Notes under the pieces: model-generated
What the model was told of the DNA's origin: nothing
What the model saw: the letters and a program-made list of their open reading frames with translations, nothing else
Database searches by the model: none
Position numbers and translations under genes: made by a program
Source of the DNA: Isoetes taiwanensis
Taxonomy: Eukaryota; Streptophyta; Lycopodiopsida; Isoetales; Isoetaceae
Assembly: GCA_021234155.1 (NCBI GenBank)
Contig: JAJEKV010000003.1
Coordinates: forward strand, 31,541,166-31,605,165
DNA length: 64,000 nt
Reading direction: 5' to 3'
Part shown: one piece after another, positions 1-12,309 of the stretch
Layout: each line of letters opens with the position of its first letter
Position numbering within the stretch: the first letter of the stretch is position 1

Positions 1-640
1 GCTCAAACGTCTCACGTGGGCTCAAACATGCCAAGGTGGCTCAAACATGCCACGTTGGCTCAAACATGCCACCTAGGCTCAAACATGCCATGTGGGCTCC
101 AACATGCCATCTAGGCTCCAACATGACAAGGTGGCTCCAACATATCACCTAGGCTCCAACATGATCAAACATGCCAAGGTGGCTCAAACATGCCACGCGG
201 GCTCCAACATGCCACCTAGGCTCCAATAACATGCCAAGGTGGCTCAAACATGCCACCTAGGCTCCAACATGCCAAGGTGGCTCAAACATGCCACCGAAGC
301 TCCAACATGCCACCTAGGCTCAAACATGCCAAGGTGGCTCAAACATGGCTCCAACATGCCACCTAGGCTCCAACATGCCAAGGTGGCTCAGGCATGCCAC
401 CTCGAGCTCCAACATGCCACCTAGGGTCTAACATGCCACATAAAATCCAACATGCCACCTAGACTCCAATATGACACCTAGCCCCCAACATGCCACCTAG
501 GCTCCAACATGCCAAGATGGCTGAAACATGCCACGGGCTCAAACATGCCACCTAGGCTCTGATATGCCAAGGTGGCTCGAACATGCCACATAGGCTCCAA
601 TATGCCACCTAGGCTCTAACATGCTAAGGTGGCTCATGTT
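1..640. repeat. 19-bp minisatellite
   Basis: About 33 tandem copies of a 19-bp unit in two alternating forms, AACATGCCACCTAGGCTCC and AACATGCCAAGGTGGCTCA. They differ mainly in a CACCTAGG versus CAAGGTGG core. Units are degraded but in register, and the array runs off the left edge of the window. The open frame at 239-424 is only the repeat read as codons. Confidence 0.93.
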
Positions 641-3140
641 AAAATTTTCTCATGCAAGACTAGTGTTCCGGCCTAGTTCAATATCCTATGCAGTTGCAGA
701 TCATATGGCCGTTGCTTGTTTTTCTTTCTTATGCAAAAATAGTGGGTTTTTTTCCTCTAGAACCAAGAGCAACTGCAAGGCGAAGTAATCCCTTTCTGCT
801 TTCCGACGCAGGGCTATGGGCTTTTCACTTGTCATGGTTATATTTTTGCAGCAGCCCAAATCCGACCACTGTTCTGATCACAACATTTAATGTGGTTTGG
901 CCAATGGTTTTTACCGACGTATTTCCCTTTCATGTATATGTATGGGGAGCATTTTTTATAAAGGGTGTGAGTTGTATATTCCTCCACCCTTGATTTGGCA
1001 TATTCAAGAAAATATGCCGGGATGCAATGATCCTGAAAAACCTATAGGCAGTCACCCATAAGAGTCCGTAAGAGTCAATATGTAGCCGTATTAGATTTTT
1101 ATAAGGGAAAATTCCAAATATGCCCCTACATTTTCCCTTATTTCTCTATATGCCCTTATATTTTTCAAAATTCCAAAATTACCCCTTGCTTAACTATTTT
1201 TATTTAACTATTTGATAATCTAGTCTGTTATGGAATAGAACGATCATGGCGGCTTCAGATATGTCGAAGATGGATTCTTGGTGTCGATTGCACAAAAGTC
1301 TACTTCTTCTCCATTAGGTCGACTGATTTAGGCTTTAAATCCCGATATGTTGCGTTTGCATAAGGCTACTTCTTCAGCATTTGGTCGGCGTATTAGACTT
1401 GAAAAGACAAATTTTGAAGCTGCAGCACATGTTTCTTTGGTGAATGCTTTTGGGTTTCTCTGCAAATACCCATTCATATTCCTTGCTACATCAAGATGAA
1501 GGGTTTAATTTTGAGAAGAAAGCATAGAAACGGTCGGCCCGATTCGATCCCCACATGAATTTTGCATGCGGATGAAACATCGATTCAATGGTGATTTAGA
1601 GAGTAGAATTGTGATTCAATGCATTTAGGTAAATCGTCATCGATTTCACTCATGCGATGCCTGAATCAAATTTTGGAGCTGCTACTCGTAACAATATATT
1701 TTCTTATAATAGCCATTTTGCACTATATCCGATTTTTTTTTGAAATTTTTATGATTCTAGGGGCATAATTTGAAAATATGGGAAAATGTAAGGGCTTATG
1801 AACGGGCGAGATGGGGCAAGATGAATGGCCTGGATTTCGATCCATGTCCCTTCATCCCATTGGTTGGTCTAAACGACAGTTCCCGCTTGCCCTGTATCCC
1901 GCCTTGGCGGCTTTGCTATGGCCATGACGATGGCTCCAGCTTTGCTAGGGCTCCTGCTATGGCGATGCCGATGGCGCACCGAAGCTTAACAGTGCACTGA
2001 GGATAACCCACATGCATCTTCGTTTTTCTGAAGCTTAGCAGTGCATTGTAGCTAGAAAATGGCGATGGCAAATCCGGTGAAGGATGAAGCCGCTGGCCTC
2101 TTAATATCTAGCACTAACACCCGCTTTACCCTATGCTCTAGCTATGGCGATGGCTTCTTATCTTGCATCTATTTTTGATGGCTGTTTGCTGGAGCGAAAG
2201 ACAGGCCAGTATGGAGTTGCTAAAAATGGTGGATCTCAAATCACACAAGCTGCCTGGATTCTAGCCTGCGCTTTACTACGGTATTTGTGTTTTTTGCAGA
2301 TCTTGTAAAAGTGATTATTTCTTCCTTGTTTTTTCGTCAAGTGATCCTATTTTGTTCTGAACAGGGGAATAAACCTGCGGCAGGGCAACTTGGGAATGCT
2401 GGAAAGCGCCATTATGTGTCAAAATCCTGGGTTTTGGCTGCGGTAAGAGCGGCCAAAACGCTGTCAATACTTTATCTGTCAATATCTGTCAATACTCTAG
2501 GTTTTGGCTTTGCTTTTGATTAAAGCTGAAGACTCTCAGGCATTTGACAAAGAAACTCCGATCCAAGTTCCAGCCAGGGCAATGAGTTTTTCCAGCATTT
2601 TTCTAGCGTATCATGTGAGCTAAGTTCTTCCTAACTTAAAATCAAAATCTTTCTGCTTTTTTTTTCGATGTTTTGCTGCCCGAAAAGTAAGACTAATATG
2701 CTAAATCTTATTTATAATGAACTAGATGAAGGCAGATACAATCTTTCTGGAGGTAGGCAAGAAGCACAAAAGATAAGGTCGAGCAGCTTTTTGTCTGCTT
2801 TTTTGGGCTAATTTGTTTCAAATAAAACCAGGATTGGAGAGGCCAAAGAAGTGGAATGGTGAATGGATAGTTTTTTTAGTTGAATACAACTCAATGTAAA
2901 ACTTATTCATGTGATATATCCCCCTGAAATGGGTCTGAAATATATCTTCTGTAATGTGTCTTTTGACATAAAAAAAACCATTTGGTTCAATACGCATTTG
3001 GGTGTTCAAGCAATAGAACTGATGTGTATTTGGATTGCCTTATGGAATATGGGCTTGTTTGGGTTCGATACCCAAAGGCTTTCTTATCGTAAATTAAACA
3101 AAATCAATAAAACATTATATGTTGTATATGAAAAATAAAA
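641..3140. other. no gene recognised
   Basis: AT-rich sequence with only short, unsupported open frames. A related motif (AGGGCATA-like plus GGGAAAATGTA) occurs in opposite orientations near 1,105-1,140 and 1,758-1,796. These could be the ends of a ~700-bp non-autonomous element, but no target duplication was identified. A-to-T rich runs and GATGGC-rich text at 1,900-2,200 suggest nothing specific. Confidence 0.4.
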
Positions 3141-3189
3141 CATCATTATATTGACATTTTAAATATTGCTATATGCTAATATTTTTTTA

Positions 3190-3300
3190 AATGTGTGCCA
3201 TGTGTCAATATTTGATTACTTAGAAGACTCCACGTGTCGATATTTGATTAGTTATAATGATGTTTTTTTATTTAAAAAGTATGACACGTGTCAATATTTC
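3190..3300. promoter_or_regulatory. spaced G-box-like repeats
   Basis: Three repeats of the form C(A/G)YGTGTCRATATTTNTTA lie at about 3,199, 3,231 and 3,284. Two contain CACGTG, the plant G-box that bHLH and bZIP factors bind. No gene start is recognisable downstream, so this may be a short degenerate tandem repeat rather than a promoter. Confidence 0.3.
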
Positions 3301-4614
3301 TTAGTTAAAAGACACATCGGAAACAACGCCTCGTTTTTTTCTATATGTTATAATAATGCTTTTTTACATGTCCTTATTTTTTAAAATCAATACTTAGTAG
3401 CATAAAAAACAATAGCTAGATTTCAATAACACATGTGGTACTTTGCTAGATAACATGTAATTTTTTTTAAAAACGATCTTACTTTGACGTTGGAATTTAG
3501 TTTTTCACGTGTGCTAATATCGAGACCTACGCATGTAATTCCGAAGACAAAGACAACAGTGAAGAAAAAAGTACACGTTGAAAAAAATTCACAAAAACTA
3601 TGTCAATTTTTTCTACGGCGTGGATTTTTCTGCCAAAAGACCACCGTGGGAAATTTCTGCCAAAAAACCACTGTCTCTTTGTGCAAATCCGGATAAACGG
3701 GCCACGTGGACTTTTGGGGCCATTTTGGTGTTGTTTTTGACATAAAACAACACTTCCGTACAACTAAAAAACAACTGTGGACCAAAAATTGGGGTCAGTG
3801 TGCAACTCTGGTCCAATTAATGCGAAATGGGAGGCTTCAGCTTGTAGTTCACTTAGGACTGCAAATGAAAATGTTTTAAGGATCAAATAAAACCAAAAAA
3901 TTCAAAATAAGCAGTTTACTCACTATTTGCAAGTCTACATATCCTATGCATATCATAAACCATGGACCAGCAAAATCAGCCAGTTTTGTCCATCCTTTAG
4001 TCTGCAAGAATCCATATTTGAGAGATTAATATGTGACAAAGAGAATTCGGATTTACAAAAATGGAGGAAGGGTAAAGAATGCTGCCAAATCCAAGCAAAG
4101 AGTGGCGCTAAACGTATAGCTGAAATGAAAAAAAAAATACAATCTGTACTCGGTTTGAACATACCAAAGAGGTTTCGTGCACCCAAATTTGTAGAAGATT
4201 CTTAGTCGATGCTGCTTGGTTGTTGCTTGTGCTTGGTATATGGTCGATGCTCTGATGCTGGTGCAACTTGTGCTTGGATGGTCCTCTGATCCTGATGCTA
4301 ATGCAAGGAGCTTGCATCAAGAAATAAGAAAGGGCATAAGAAAGAGTAAGCAATACAAACTTAAGGAAGCAGCCAAATAGCTAGCAAATATTCTTCCACT
4401 GTATTCCAGACTAGATATCAAGAAAAACGTCGAAGAAAGCTTACCTGGTTCATGATTCAGCTACGATTTGGCCTTCCTTGGACTGAAACAGAAAGTTGAA
4501 GATCTCAGGAAGGATTTGGCAGCGCCATTTTGCTCAAAACTCCTCTGTTCCGGCAGTTTTGGCGCCTACGAAATGCAACAACCAAAAAGGGGGGATTTTT
4601 TTTTTTTTTTGGGA

Positions 4615-4705
4615 CATTTTGACCCTGCCGACCTTGGGTCGGATTAGCCCGACTCCGACCTAGGTCGGAAAAGCTCGGAATTTAGGGCCGACCTAGGTCG
4701 GCCCC
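4615..4705. repeat. GGTCGG / CCGACC palindrome cluster
   Basis: A short block with several CCGACCTAGGTCGG-type palindromes in about 90 bp, next to a poly-T run. No coding potential is seen. Confidence 0.5.
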
Positions 4706-4904
4706 AACTATGGCATCCTCAATATGCATCAAGCAAACATATATTCAAGAAACTGGTGCTATTTGACTAGGAAAACTAAAAACTCAAGTAAAAGAAGACC
4801 TACCTTTGCCTTGGAGACTTGCCTTCACGATTCTTGATATCTTTAGCGTCTAGAGTGATGAAAACAAAGGCGCTAAGCGGTGGCGCTGGCACTGGCACTA
4901 GGCG

Positions 4905-5300
4905 CTAGACCATCTAGCTGCAGGCGCTGGCGTTGGTGCTAGGTCCAATGGGCCATCTAGCAGCAGGCGCCGCTGGCAGTCAAAGCTGGCGCTGGCGGTC
5001 GCAGGCGGCGGGAAGCAGGCGGGATGTAGGCGGCGCTAGGCCATCTAGCAGCAGGCGATGGCGCTACGTCCAATAGGCCATCTAGTAGCAGGCGCCACTG
5101 GCAGGCGAAGCTGGCGCTGGCAGTCGCAGGCGGCGGGAAGCAGCGGAATGTAGGTGGCGCTGGCGGGTGGGTATGGCGAAGCTTTTGGAAGGCGGGCGTA
5201 AATTTAAAAATGCCCGCCCAAATTTGAAACTCCTCCGCCCGCCCAAATTTGAAAGCCCTCCGCCCGCCCAAATTTGAAATTCAAAATTTGAAATCCGAAA
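4905..5300. repeat. GC-rich tandem duplication and short direct repeats
   Basis: A ~115-bp unit beginning GGCCATCTAGCAGCAGGCG is present twice (about 4,950-5,045 and 5,068-5,165, diverged). It is followed by three or four copies of a 24-bp unit built on CCGCCCGCCCAAATTTGAAA at 5,212-5,290. The open frames on the minus strand here are translations of these repeats. Confidence 0.7.
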
Positions 5301-5594
5301 TTTGTTGTTGCTGCTCGACATATCATTTCTTTAGGCGCTTGTCTGGATCCTTCTATAGGCGGATGCAGGGCCTTCGATGGTTCCATACCGATCGGCACTT
5401 CTAGGCGGCTTCTTGCAGTCATTTATTTTCAGGTAACATTAGCTTTTTGCACAAGGGTTTTTTGGGCGCTTCTTTTTGAGGCGCTGCAATATTCTTACAA
5501 GATCCATATACTCCAGTCGCCGATAGTTTTTTCACCAAAATGGTGACCACCATACCCAGGTAAGTCTTTCTATATGCATCGTCTTTTTGTTAGA

Positions 5595-6165
5595 GCCATT
5601 CATCACATGTATACCTCCAAATGGAGCCATTTGGGGCGCCATTTGGAGCCCTCAAATGGCTTCATGGCGCCATTTGGGGGGTGCCAGGGGGCAGGTATAC
5701 CACCCAAATGGCGCCATTTGGAGGGTGCCGGAGGGGGTAGGTATACCCCCCAAATGGCGCTATGGAGCCATTTGGGGTGCCATTTGGAGCCCTCAAATGG
5801 CTCCATGGCGCCATTTGGGGTGCCGAAGGGGTATATACCCCTCAAATGATGCCATTTGGGGGTGCCATGGGGGCCAGGTATACCCCCACATGGCACCTTG
5901 AGGATGCAAATGGCGCCATAAATGGCGCCATGGCGCCATTTGCATCCAACAAAAATTATTTTTATTATTTTTTTTTTTTTTTAATTTTTTTTTTTTTTTT
6001 GGTAGGTATACCCCCCAAATGGCGCCATTTGGGGGGGGGGGGGGGCAGGTATACCCCCATTTCGGTTGGTTGCCAGGGGGAGTAGGTATACCCCAAATGG
6101 GGGGGGGAGGGGCGGATATACCCCTGGGCACCCCCATGGAGCCATTTAGGGAGCGCCAACGAGGG
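5595..6165. repeat. dense GGCGCC palindrome block
   Basis: At least a dozen copies of a palindromic core AAATGGCGCCATTT, often extended to CCAAATGGCGCCATTTGG. They are joined by GGGTGCC and GGTATACCCCCC spacers and interrupted by poly-T and poly-G runs at 5,960-6,045. The overlapping long open frames on both strands follow from the palindromic composition and are not genes. Such text could form cruciforms. Confidence 0.8.
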
Positions 6166-6185
6166 CAATTATACATTCCATTTGG

Positions 6186-6390
6186 GGTAAAGAGAGCCAC
6201 CCTTCATGGCAAGGATGTTGATCCATTGAATGTAGCAACAGAGATCACGAAATCTGTGGTGCCATCTATTGAACTTCCAATCATATGCTGGGGTGCAGAT
6301 AACATTGGTGAAGCAGTAGGTGCATTTATTCAGTTGCCAAAGAAGGATGTAAGACTGGTTGAGGCTTGTATGCTACAAACATATGTATGA
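6186..6390 (+). pseudogene. short coding-like fragment, unrecognised
   Basis: About 65 codons stay open from the end of the palindrome block to a TGA near 6,390. The residues (core ELPIICWGADNIGEAVGAFI) look like real protein. The spacing of hydrophobic residues and the GA-x3-EAVGAF stretch are faintly like the Alba/SpoVS fold, but this is a weak guess. No start codon or partner exon is evident, so a captured gene fragment is the likeliest explanation. Confidence 0.3.
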
Positions 6391-6399
6391 TACATGTGT

Positions 6400-6670
6400 G
6401 CTACTCACGTGTATCAGACACCTGCAGAAGGTCTATAAATCTATTCATGTATCTTAAAAATATGTGGATGATACATGGGTGTCATACCTGTGTACCTAAC
6501 ACGTGCAGAAGGTGTATGATACCGAGTAAATATGTTTTCTAAATATTTCATGGTGTACACAACATATGTATGATATAGGGGTACTGTACACGTGTATACA
6601 ACCCCTGCATAAGGTCTATGATACAGGGTACTGTACACGTGTATACAACCCCTGCATAAGGTCTATACAA
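6400..6670. repeat. short tandem repeat rich in ACACGTGTATA
   Basis: Degenerate repeats around TACACGTGTATACAACC and CTGCAGAAGGTCTAT. The last two copies (about 6,578-6,625 and 6,626-6,665) are nearly identical, with a unit of roughly 47 bp. Confidence 0.6.
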
Positions 6671-8248
6671 GCCCCATAATAAAAAAATTCCAGTTTACTA
6701 AAATTTTTCCCATTATAATGAAATTGTGCTTTCATAGGCTTTACGTTTGTAGCCATTCGTCAAATGTGATTGTGTTGTATATTGAACGAACACTACGAAA
6801 AAGGTGCTTCAATACCCTAGAAAATACCCTTTTCTGTCGAACAACAGGGGATAAAATGGGTTTTTGGAATTGGGGTATTTGGCCACAATCCCCCTTTTCC
6901 TCATTTGTAAGATAATACCCCGTTACATTGGTGTCGCAATCCCCCTTTCAAAAGATGTAAAATCATCCCCCGTTATCATTTGTAATATAATACCCTCTTT
7001 CAGATAATACTCTATTTTAGATAATACCTTGTTATTATTTGTAAGCTAATACCTTGTTTCAAATAATACCCTAAAATAACATACCCCGTTATCATTTGTA
7101 AGATAATACCCTATTTCTGATAATACCCTGTTATCATCATTCATAAAAGAATACCCTGTTATTATTTGTAAGATAATACTCATTTCAAACAAGTTGATAA
7201 ACGACAAATTGATCACTAGGAAATAGATAAGATTTCTCATTATTTCAGAATACAGAATAACAATACAGAATATTGAGTATCAAAATTATCTTAAATTAAC
7301 ATAAAGGTCATGTTTACTACAGTAAAAAATACCTATATTCAACTGAGTGCCTGCCTAGATACACTCAAATGAAGAAGCCCTTGGGAAACTCAAATGACTT
7401 CCTCCACCCTCTTGGCTATTAATCACATAATTGCTTCTGCACCTTCACTTTTGGTAGATGATCCATTGCTGGAGGCAGTTGAACATGAGGCATTCTTCTA
7501 TTGAACAAGATCGAGAAGCAAAAACCTTGATTTGGATTTGGAGACGAAATTGCTTGCTGAGAAACATTAGGCCATTTTGCAGGATTTCAGGAATCGCTCC
7601 ATGCAAAGTTATCACTCCATGCAAAGCTGCAGAAGTTAACCAACCTTTGCAGATGCAAGTAGGAGGATTACATCTCATTTTCAGTAACATCTGATAATTG
7701 CAATCCAGAAAAGTTGCAGTTAAAGCATCAAAAATGGCAAGACCAATTGCACTTCATAAGACCTTTTCGTGTTTCGTCTTTTGCCACATGAAGACGTCAT
7801 AAGTTTCCACGTTGCAACGACATATTATGGTGAATGCTCCCGACTGCGAAAAGGTGATCAAAATCAGATTAAAAAAGGAGATCCACTAGGAATGTCCTGC
7901 CATTCAAATTTAGTTGGATTTGAAGATATAAGTGACATGCTGGGAACTTCGTCCAGTTTCAGCCCCTGAAGATTATTCTGCTAGCAAACATTGAGATGCA
8001 ACACCAAAAAATTGGAAACAACTTGCTCAGAAGGGGTTTAGCTCTAAATGGATATTAACAAAACAGAGTTAACACATGATCTGCAAAGGAAGGGAAAGAG
8101 GGAACTAACTAAATAACAAAAAACCAAAGATATTGTTACTATATCCATATGTACTAATGGAGAGGCAGAGGCAGCAATTAAAATACAGTTTGCTCAAGGC
8201 TTGGAGAACATAAACGAAAAAATGCAACTAGATTTAAGTTGCATTTCA

Positions 8249-8895
8249 TCAATTAAATGAAAAGATGTCATCATCCTCTGAAATCTCATCTTTTTCATTG
8301 ATAGACAACTCCACCCTCTCAATATTGCAGGCTGGGATCAGGTTTGCCTTAGCACATTGCTGCAAACCAGACATAGATCTCTTGATATTAACACAGCTTT
8401 TCCTCTGTTTAGATCTATCTTATGCAAAGCTATAGCAGCTGGTTTTTGTTGGCTGAGAATTGCCATGTTCAATGCATGCCCTTCTCAGCAGATCAATGAG
8501 TTTTGCCCTCATATGGCCTTTATTCTGAGAACCCCCAGGTCGCCAAATTATTCTTAAGCATCAAGGAAATTTACACAGACAGTCAAGCATAAAGATCGGG
8601 ATCCAAATTCTTAAACCGAGCTTCACGCCATCTAACGAGTTCATTATAAGAAATATTTTGCACTTGTTTTCTACCTGAAAGGGGCGGCAGATCACTGACT
8701 TGCATGTAACAGAAATGATTCCAATGCCTTTTGCCAGTAATTTAGGTGCCTTCATATAGCAGACATAAAACCGTATTATATATCTTAATCCGTAAAGGAA
8801 GCCATAGGATTTTACCTGAAATGCTTCATGGCCGGATTTGAAGCCAGCTTGGAGAGTTTACAACTAAAAAGATGCCGAGCCTCTCTCTGTAGCAT
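8249..8895 (-). pseudogene. decayed spliced gene inside the CACTA-like element
   Basis: Not recognised. A TATA box lies 32 nt upstream of an ATG (8,893-8,895). Exon 1 (8,816-8,895) ends in a good donor (CAG|GTAAAA) and joins in phase to 8,700-8,749, reading HLNYWQKALESFLLHA. The next in-phase block 8,586-8,674 reads NELVRWREARFKNLDPDLYA and stops at TGA 8,583-8,585. The gap between these two blocks is only 25 nt, too short for a normal intron. A last block, 8,249-8,552, keeps one frame with a single internal TAA (8,420-8,422), a basic stretch (RSKQRK) and an acidic C-terminus (EKDEISEDDD). Together these look like a nuclear protein gene degraded by stops and a small deletion. It may be an element-encoded gene or a captured host gene. 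Confidence 0.4.
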
Positions 8896-8926
8896 GAATA
8901 CGCTCGATTCGGGAACATTTGTGCCA

Positions 8927-8934
8927 TATTTATA
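8927..8934 (-). promoter_or_regulatory. TATA box
   Basis: TATAAATA on the minus strand, 32 nt before the ATG of the decayed gene in the CACTA-like element. It is well placed for a start of transcription close to that ATG. Confidence 0.45.
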
Positions 8935-9871
8935 GGGTTTGCCATGTCATTTCCTTTGTCACTTAACTTCAGCGTCAAAAAAAAAAAGGACATAGAACAT
9001 TGCTCTAAATGTTAACTTACTTGCCCTCCTAGCCACGTCCACTTTAAATTGTGCCACATGGCACATTTTTTAAACCAACATATTGCGCTTGATGGCAGCA
9101 GTTTTACCTTCAATTTTGGACTTTTACCTCCGATTGCAAACTTTTTACCTTCCGTTCAGCACCAGAACGACAGGTAAAAATTTTTATAAAAAAAGCCAAA
9201 GGCCCCTGGGGCTTCTTTCCGGAAGGTCAAAGTAGGCCTCCGCACTTCGCACGTCGTCTAGCTTTCCCTTCTGGAAAGAAGCCTATTGGGCCTTTCTCTT
9301 ATACGAAACTTGTCAATGGCTTTGTGTTGGGTGGAATACCAACCCATACTTGTTGCATGTTAAAAAGTTATTGAGAAATGTAACCTTCATCAACCTCAAA
9401 TTACTTAAAATTATGGGCCCTTTTGTACTTATTGCAGTCCTCAGTTTTTTCAGTAATTTTCCTTTCGTTCAATCCCCTTTTATTTGAAAATACTCCAATC
9501 CATTCGCAAATTCCCTTTTGAATGTGTCCCCTTTTCTTGAAAATACCCCAATCCATTTGCAAATTCCCTTTTTGAACCAGTCTCCTTTTCTTGAAATTAC
9601 CCCAATGCATTCGCAAATTCCCTTTTGACCCACTCCCTTTTTCTTGAAAATACCCCAACGTGCATTTGCAATCCCCTATTTCTACTAATTTCCCCATTAA
9701 AATATACCCTTTTGTTCAAGAATCCCTCGTTTCTGCTAATCTCCCCCTGTATAATATACCCCTTTGGTAAAAAATTCATCGTTGCAAAAGAAATAACCCC
9801 TTGCTCTCAAGTCCCCCGGTTCCTCAATGGGGGATTTTCCGGGGGATGTGAGCACCTTTTTTGTTGTAGAA

Positions 9872-12309
9872 TACTTGCAGATAATATTCAAATAAGTAGA
9901 TTGTATGCTTTGTTTTCAGAAAATGTTTCTTTTAAAACTTTGAATTATGTAAGCCATATGTGTTTTACAAAATGTAAGAGGCAAGTTGCTCAATGGGAGG
10001 CAAGTTGCTCAATGGATTTGAGTTCGTTAATATATATGGTTTCTTGGCACACATTGGGTGTAGATTATAGCAAGGCACCATCATACACATATACGGTTTG
10101 ATTTATTTGTAAAGCTTGATTTGTAAGATGCAAGTTTTATTGCTGACTACAAGCTACCACATCCAAGTTTTAGAATTCCATCTTGAAGTACAAATATTTC
10201 AACTCCAATGATACAGTAATTCCTTGCATAATTTTATCAAGCGTAAACAATTAAAACTTGTGCGTGTCTTTGAATAAATAAATATACCTTAACAGTAGTT
10301 TCTACATTCTCATTCGAATTGGTTCTTTTCCTTTCCCTTTACTGAGTATGTGAGCCATACTATGCTGAGTTGGTTCTTTCCTGAGAAGTCGCTCCATGTG
10401 ATGCTACACACAGCTTCAGTGGGGATACTGGGATTGTATCTCCAGGAAGTGATTGATACGTGCATTGTCCTCCAATTGTGTCCTCTAGTACTTCACTAAC
10501 ATGTATCATTGTAGAGTTTGTCGGCAGACTTATTACTACTAAGGTTTTTCCCACGAAAATCCTTCAGTAGGCGGGGGGTTAACCACAGGCTGTATACATC
10601 TGTTGCACTCTCTCTTTGTTTGGGTCTCATAGACAAGTTCAACTCAATTCAATTCAATTATAATTAGCAGTATTGAATCTAAAATCAAGGTTCAAGGCCA
10701 TAGCAACTGCCAAAATAATAGTTGTACATTCCAATTTGTCAAACTATCTTAAAATCTTTGTGGTTTATGGTCCAAGCGTGAAATAACATGCTTTAAAGTA
10801 ACAACACATACTGGCTATGTTTTTCATGTTCTAACATACCTAGCTCACACATTAATACACCACTCTTTGCGAACAATCACATGGAACGCCCACCGAAGGT
10901 GAGCAATTTTCTAGCACCAAAAATAAAACTGTAGAAATTTGCAAATCTATAAATCCATTAACAAGAAATGCAAGAATGATCTAGAAATAAATGCAGGAGC
11001 GACAAAGACACTCATAACATAGCAAATCCAAAACTGAACATGGCTCATCATAGGCTTAAAGAGACGCGCAAATGAACAATGATAGCAACAAAAAAGAAGA
11101 TATGTCAAACCATGATAGTCACTACAGTTTTATCATTCAAGAAAAGACCTTCTGAACACAAAAATCTCAAATAATACTAGCTATGAGTCAAGAATCTCCA
11201 GAATCAGAGTCATTTAAAATTTGCTAAAAAAAAAGCCTTTCCAAAACTGTGAAACTATGATGTTTAAAACAGGAAAAATAGATCACCAAAAGATGGAGTG
11301 TGGCAAAGGAAAAACTTTAGGAGAGGACTATTTGCTTTAAGAATTTCCCATAGCCAGCACAATCGACAAAGAGCTTAAACGTCAGCATTCATGACGGTAA
11401 GGCCCTAAAAAGGATGAAAGAGCACGATCTTGCACTTAGCATTCTAAGCACGATCTTGCACTTAGCATTCTAAAATATTTTTACCCTATAAAGCACCTTT
11501 TATATGAATAATGTTAGAAATTTGTGCTTGTTTTGAGTCAACATGATTGTGTTACTATTTTTCATGTGAGCCTGGGTTTTGTGGACGAGTTTTGGTCTGC
11601 ATACTGGATAGGACACATCAACCTTCAAAAAATTCTTGAGAGCACATGTTTGAGTCCTTTTTTTTATTTATTTTTTATTTGTCTCCTATCCTTCAACACT
11701 TTGATGTTATGATTTTTATTTGTCCCATTTAGAATATACTTTTATTCTTATGGAGCTATAAACCCATTTTCACAACTTCCCTCCAATTGGAATCAAGAGT
11801 GAAAGGGTACACTTCAAGTTTGGGCCTAACAAATATTTTTTACTGGCGGATGTACTTGTCTATGACTTATATGCTAAATTTTAGCTCAAAACTCACAAAT
11901 GTGTAAAAGTTGTTGTATATTCATTGGACCTGCCTTCTGGGGAACTAATACTGGTTTATTGAAGACAGAAAACAGTTCTGACCCAGTCATGTCCAAAGGA
12001 CAATATCTCTCTTCACAAACTTCAGATTGACATGAGGATTTTTGGGTCTTTTACTCTATTTCGAATAGAAAAATATCGTTATACCCAAAATAATCAAGAA
12101 AATCTTTTTGACAAGACAGTTTCACTTTTTCTAAATATGAAGCTTTTGGGACTTAACCCCTTCGACTTTGCTAGAACATAAATCACAAAAATGAGAACAG
12201 TTACATTTTCAGCTATTTTTACATTGAAGCATGACTATCATATATAAAATTCTGGAAAGGGCCCGATTAGATGTTGAGAAATGGATTTTATATGAATGTT
12301 TTTAGCGAA
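9872..12309. other. no gene recognised between two CACTA-like elements
   Basis: AT-rich intergenic sequence. The only feature noted is a 26-bp direct duplication (CGATCTTGCACTTAGCATTC core) at about 11,425-11,475. A 64-codon minus-strand open frame at 10,360-10,554 has no supporting motif. Confidence 0.4.

Larger units (their letters stand above)
6791..9868. mobile_element. CACTA-like transposon, 3,078 bp
   Basis: The left end CACTACGAAAAAGGTGC and the reverse complement of the right end TACAACAAAAAAGGTGC match at 14 of 17 positions. A 3-bp duplication GAA flanks the element (6,788-6,790 and 9,869-9,871), as expected for the CACTA (En/Spm) superfamily. Inside each end are different subterminal direct repeats: CAATCCCCCTTTTCCTCATTTG-like units at 6,890-7,190 and CCCCAATCCATTTGCAAATT-like units at 9,420-9,840. 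The interior carries a decayed minus-strand gene (8,249-8,895). No CACTA transposase motif was seen, so the element is probably non-autonomous. Related ends occur near 12,310, 16,735, 36,814 and 42,606. Confidence 0.75.

Noticed and set aside
239-424. 61-codon open frame
   Set aside because: It is the 19-bp minisatellite read in one frame.
1-640. CRISPR-like repeat array
   Set aside because: Units are contiguous with no unique spacers, and the window is eukaryotic.
5574-6200. Overlapping 90-135-codon frames on both strands
   Set aside because: Produced by palindromic GC-rich repeats; the residue content is repeat-driven (Trp, His, Pro, Gly) with no domain.
9401-9779. Open frames with a repeated NLRMHWGNFKK-like pattern
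   Set aside because: These are the CACTA-like subterminal repeats read as protein.
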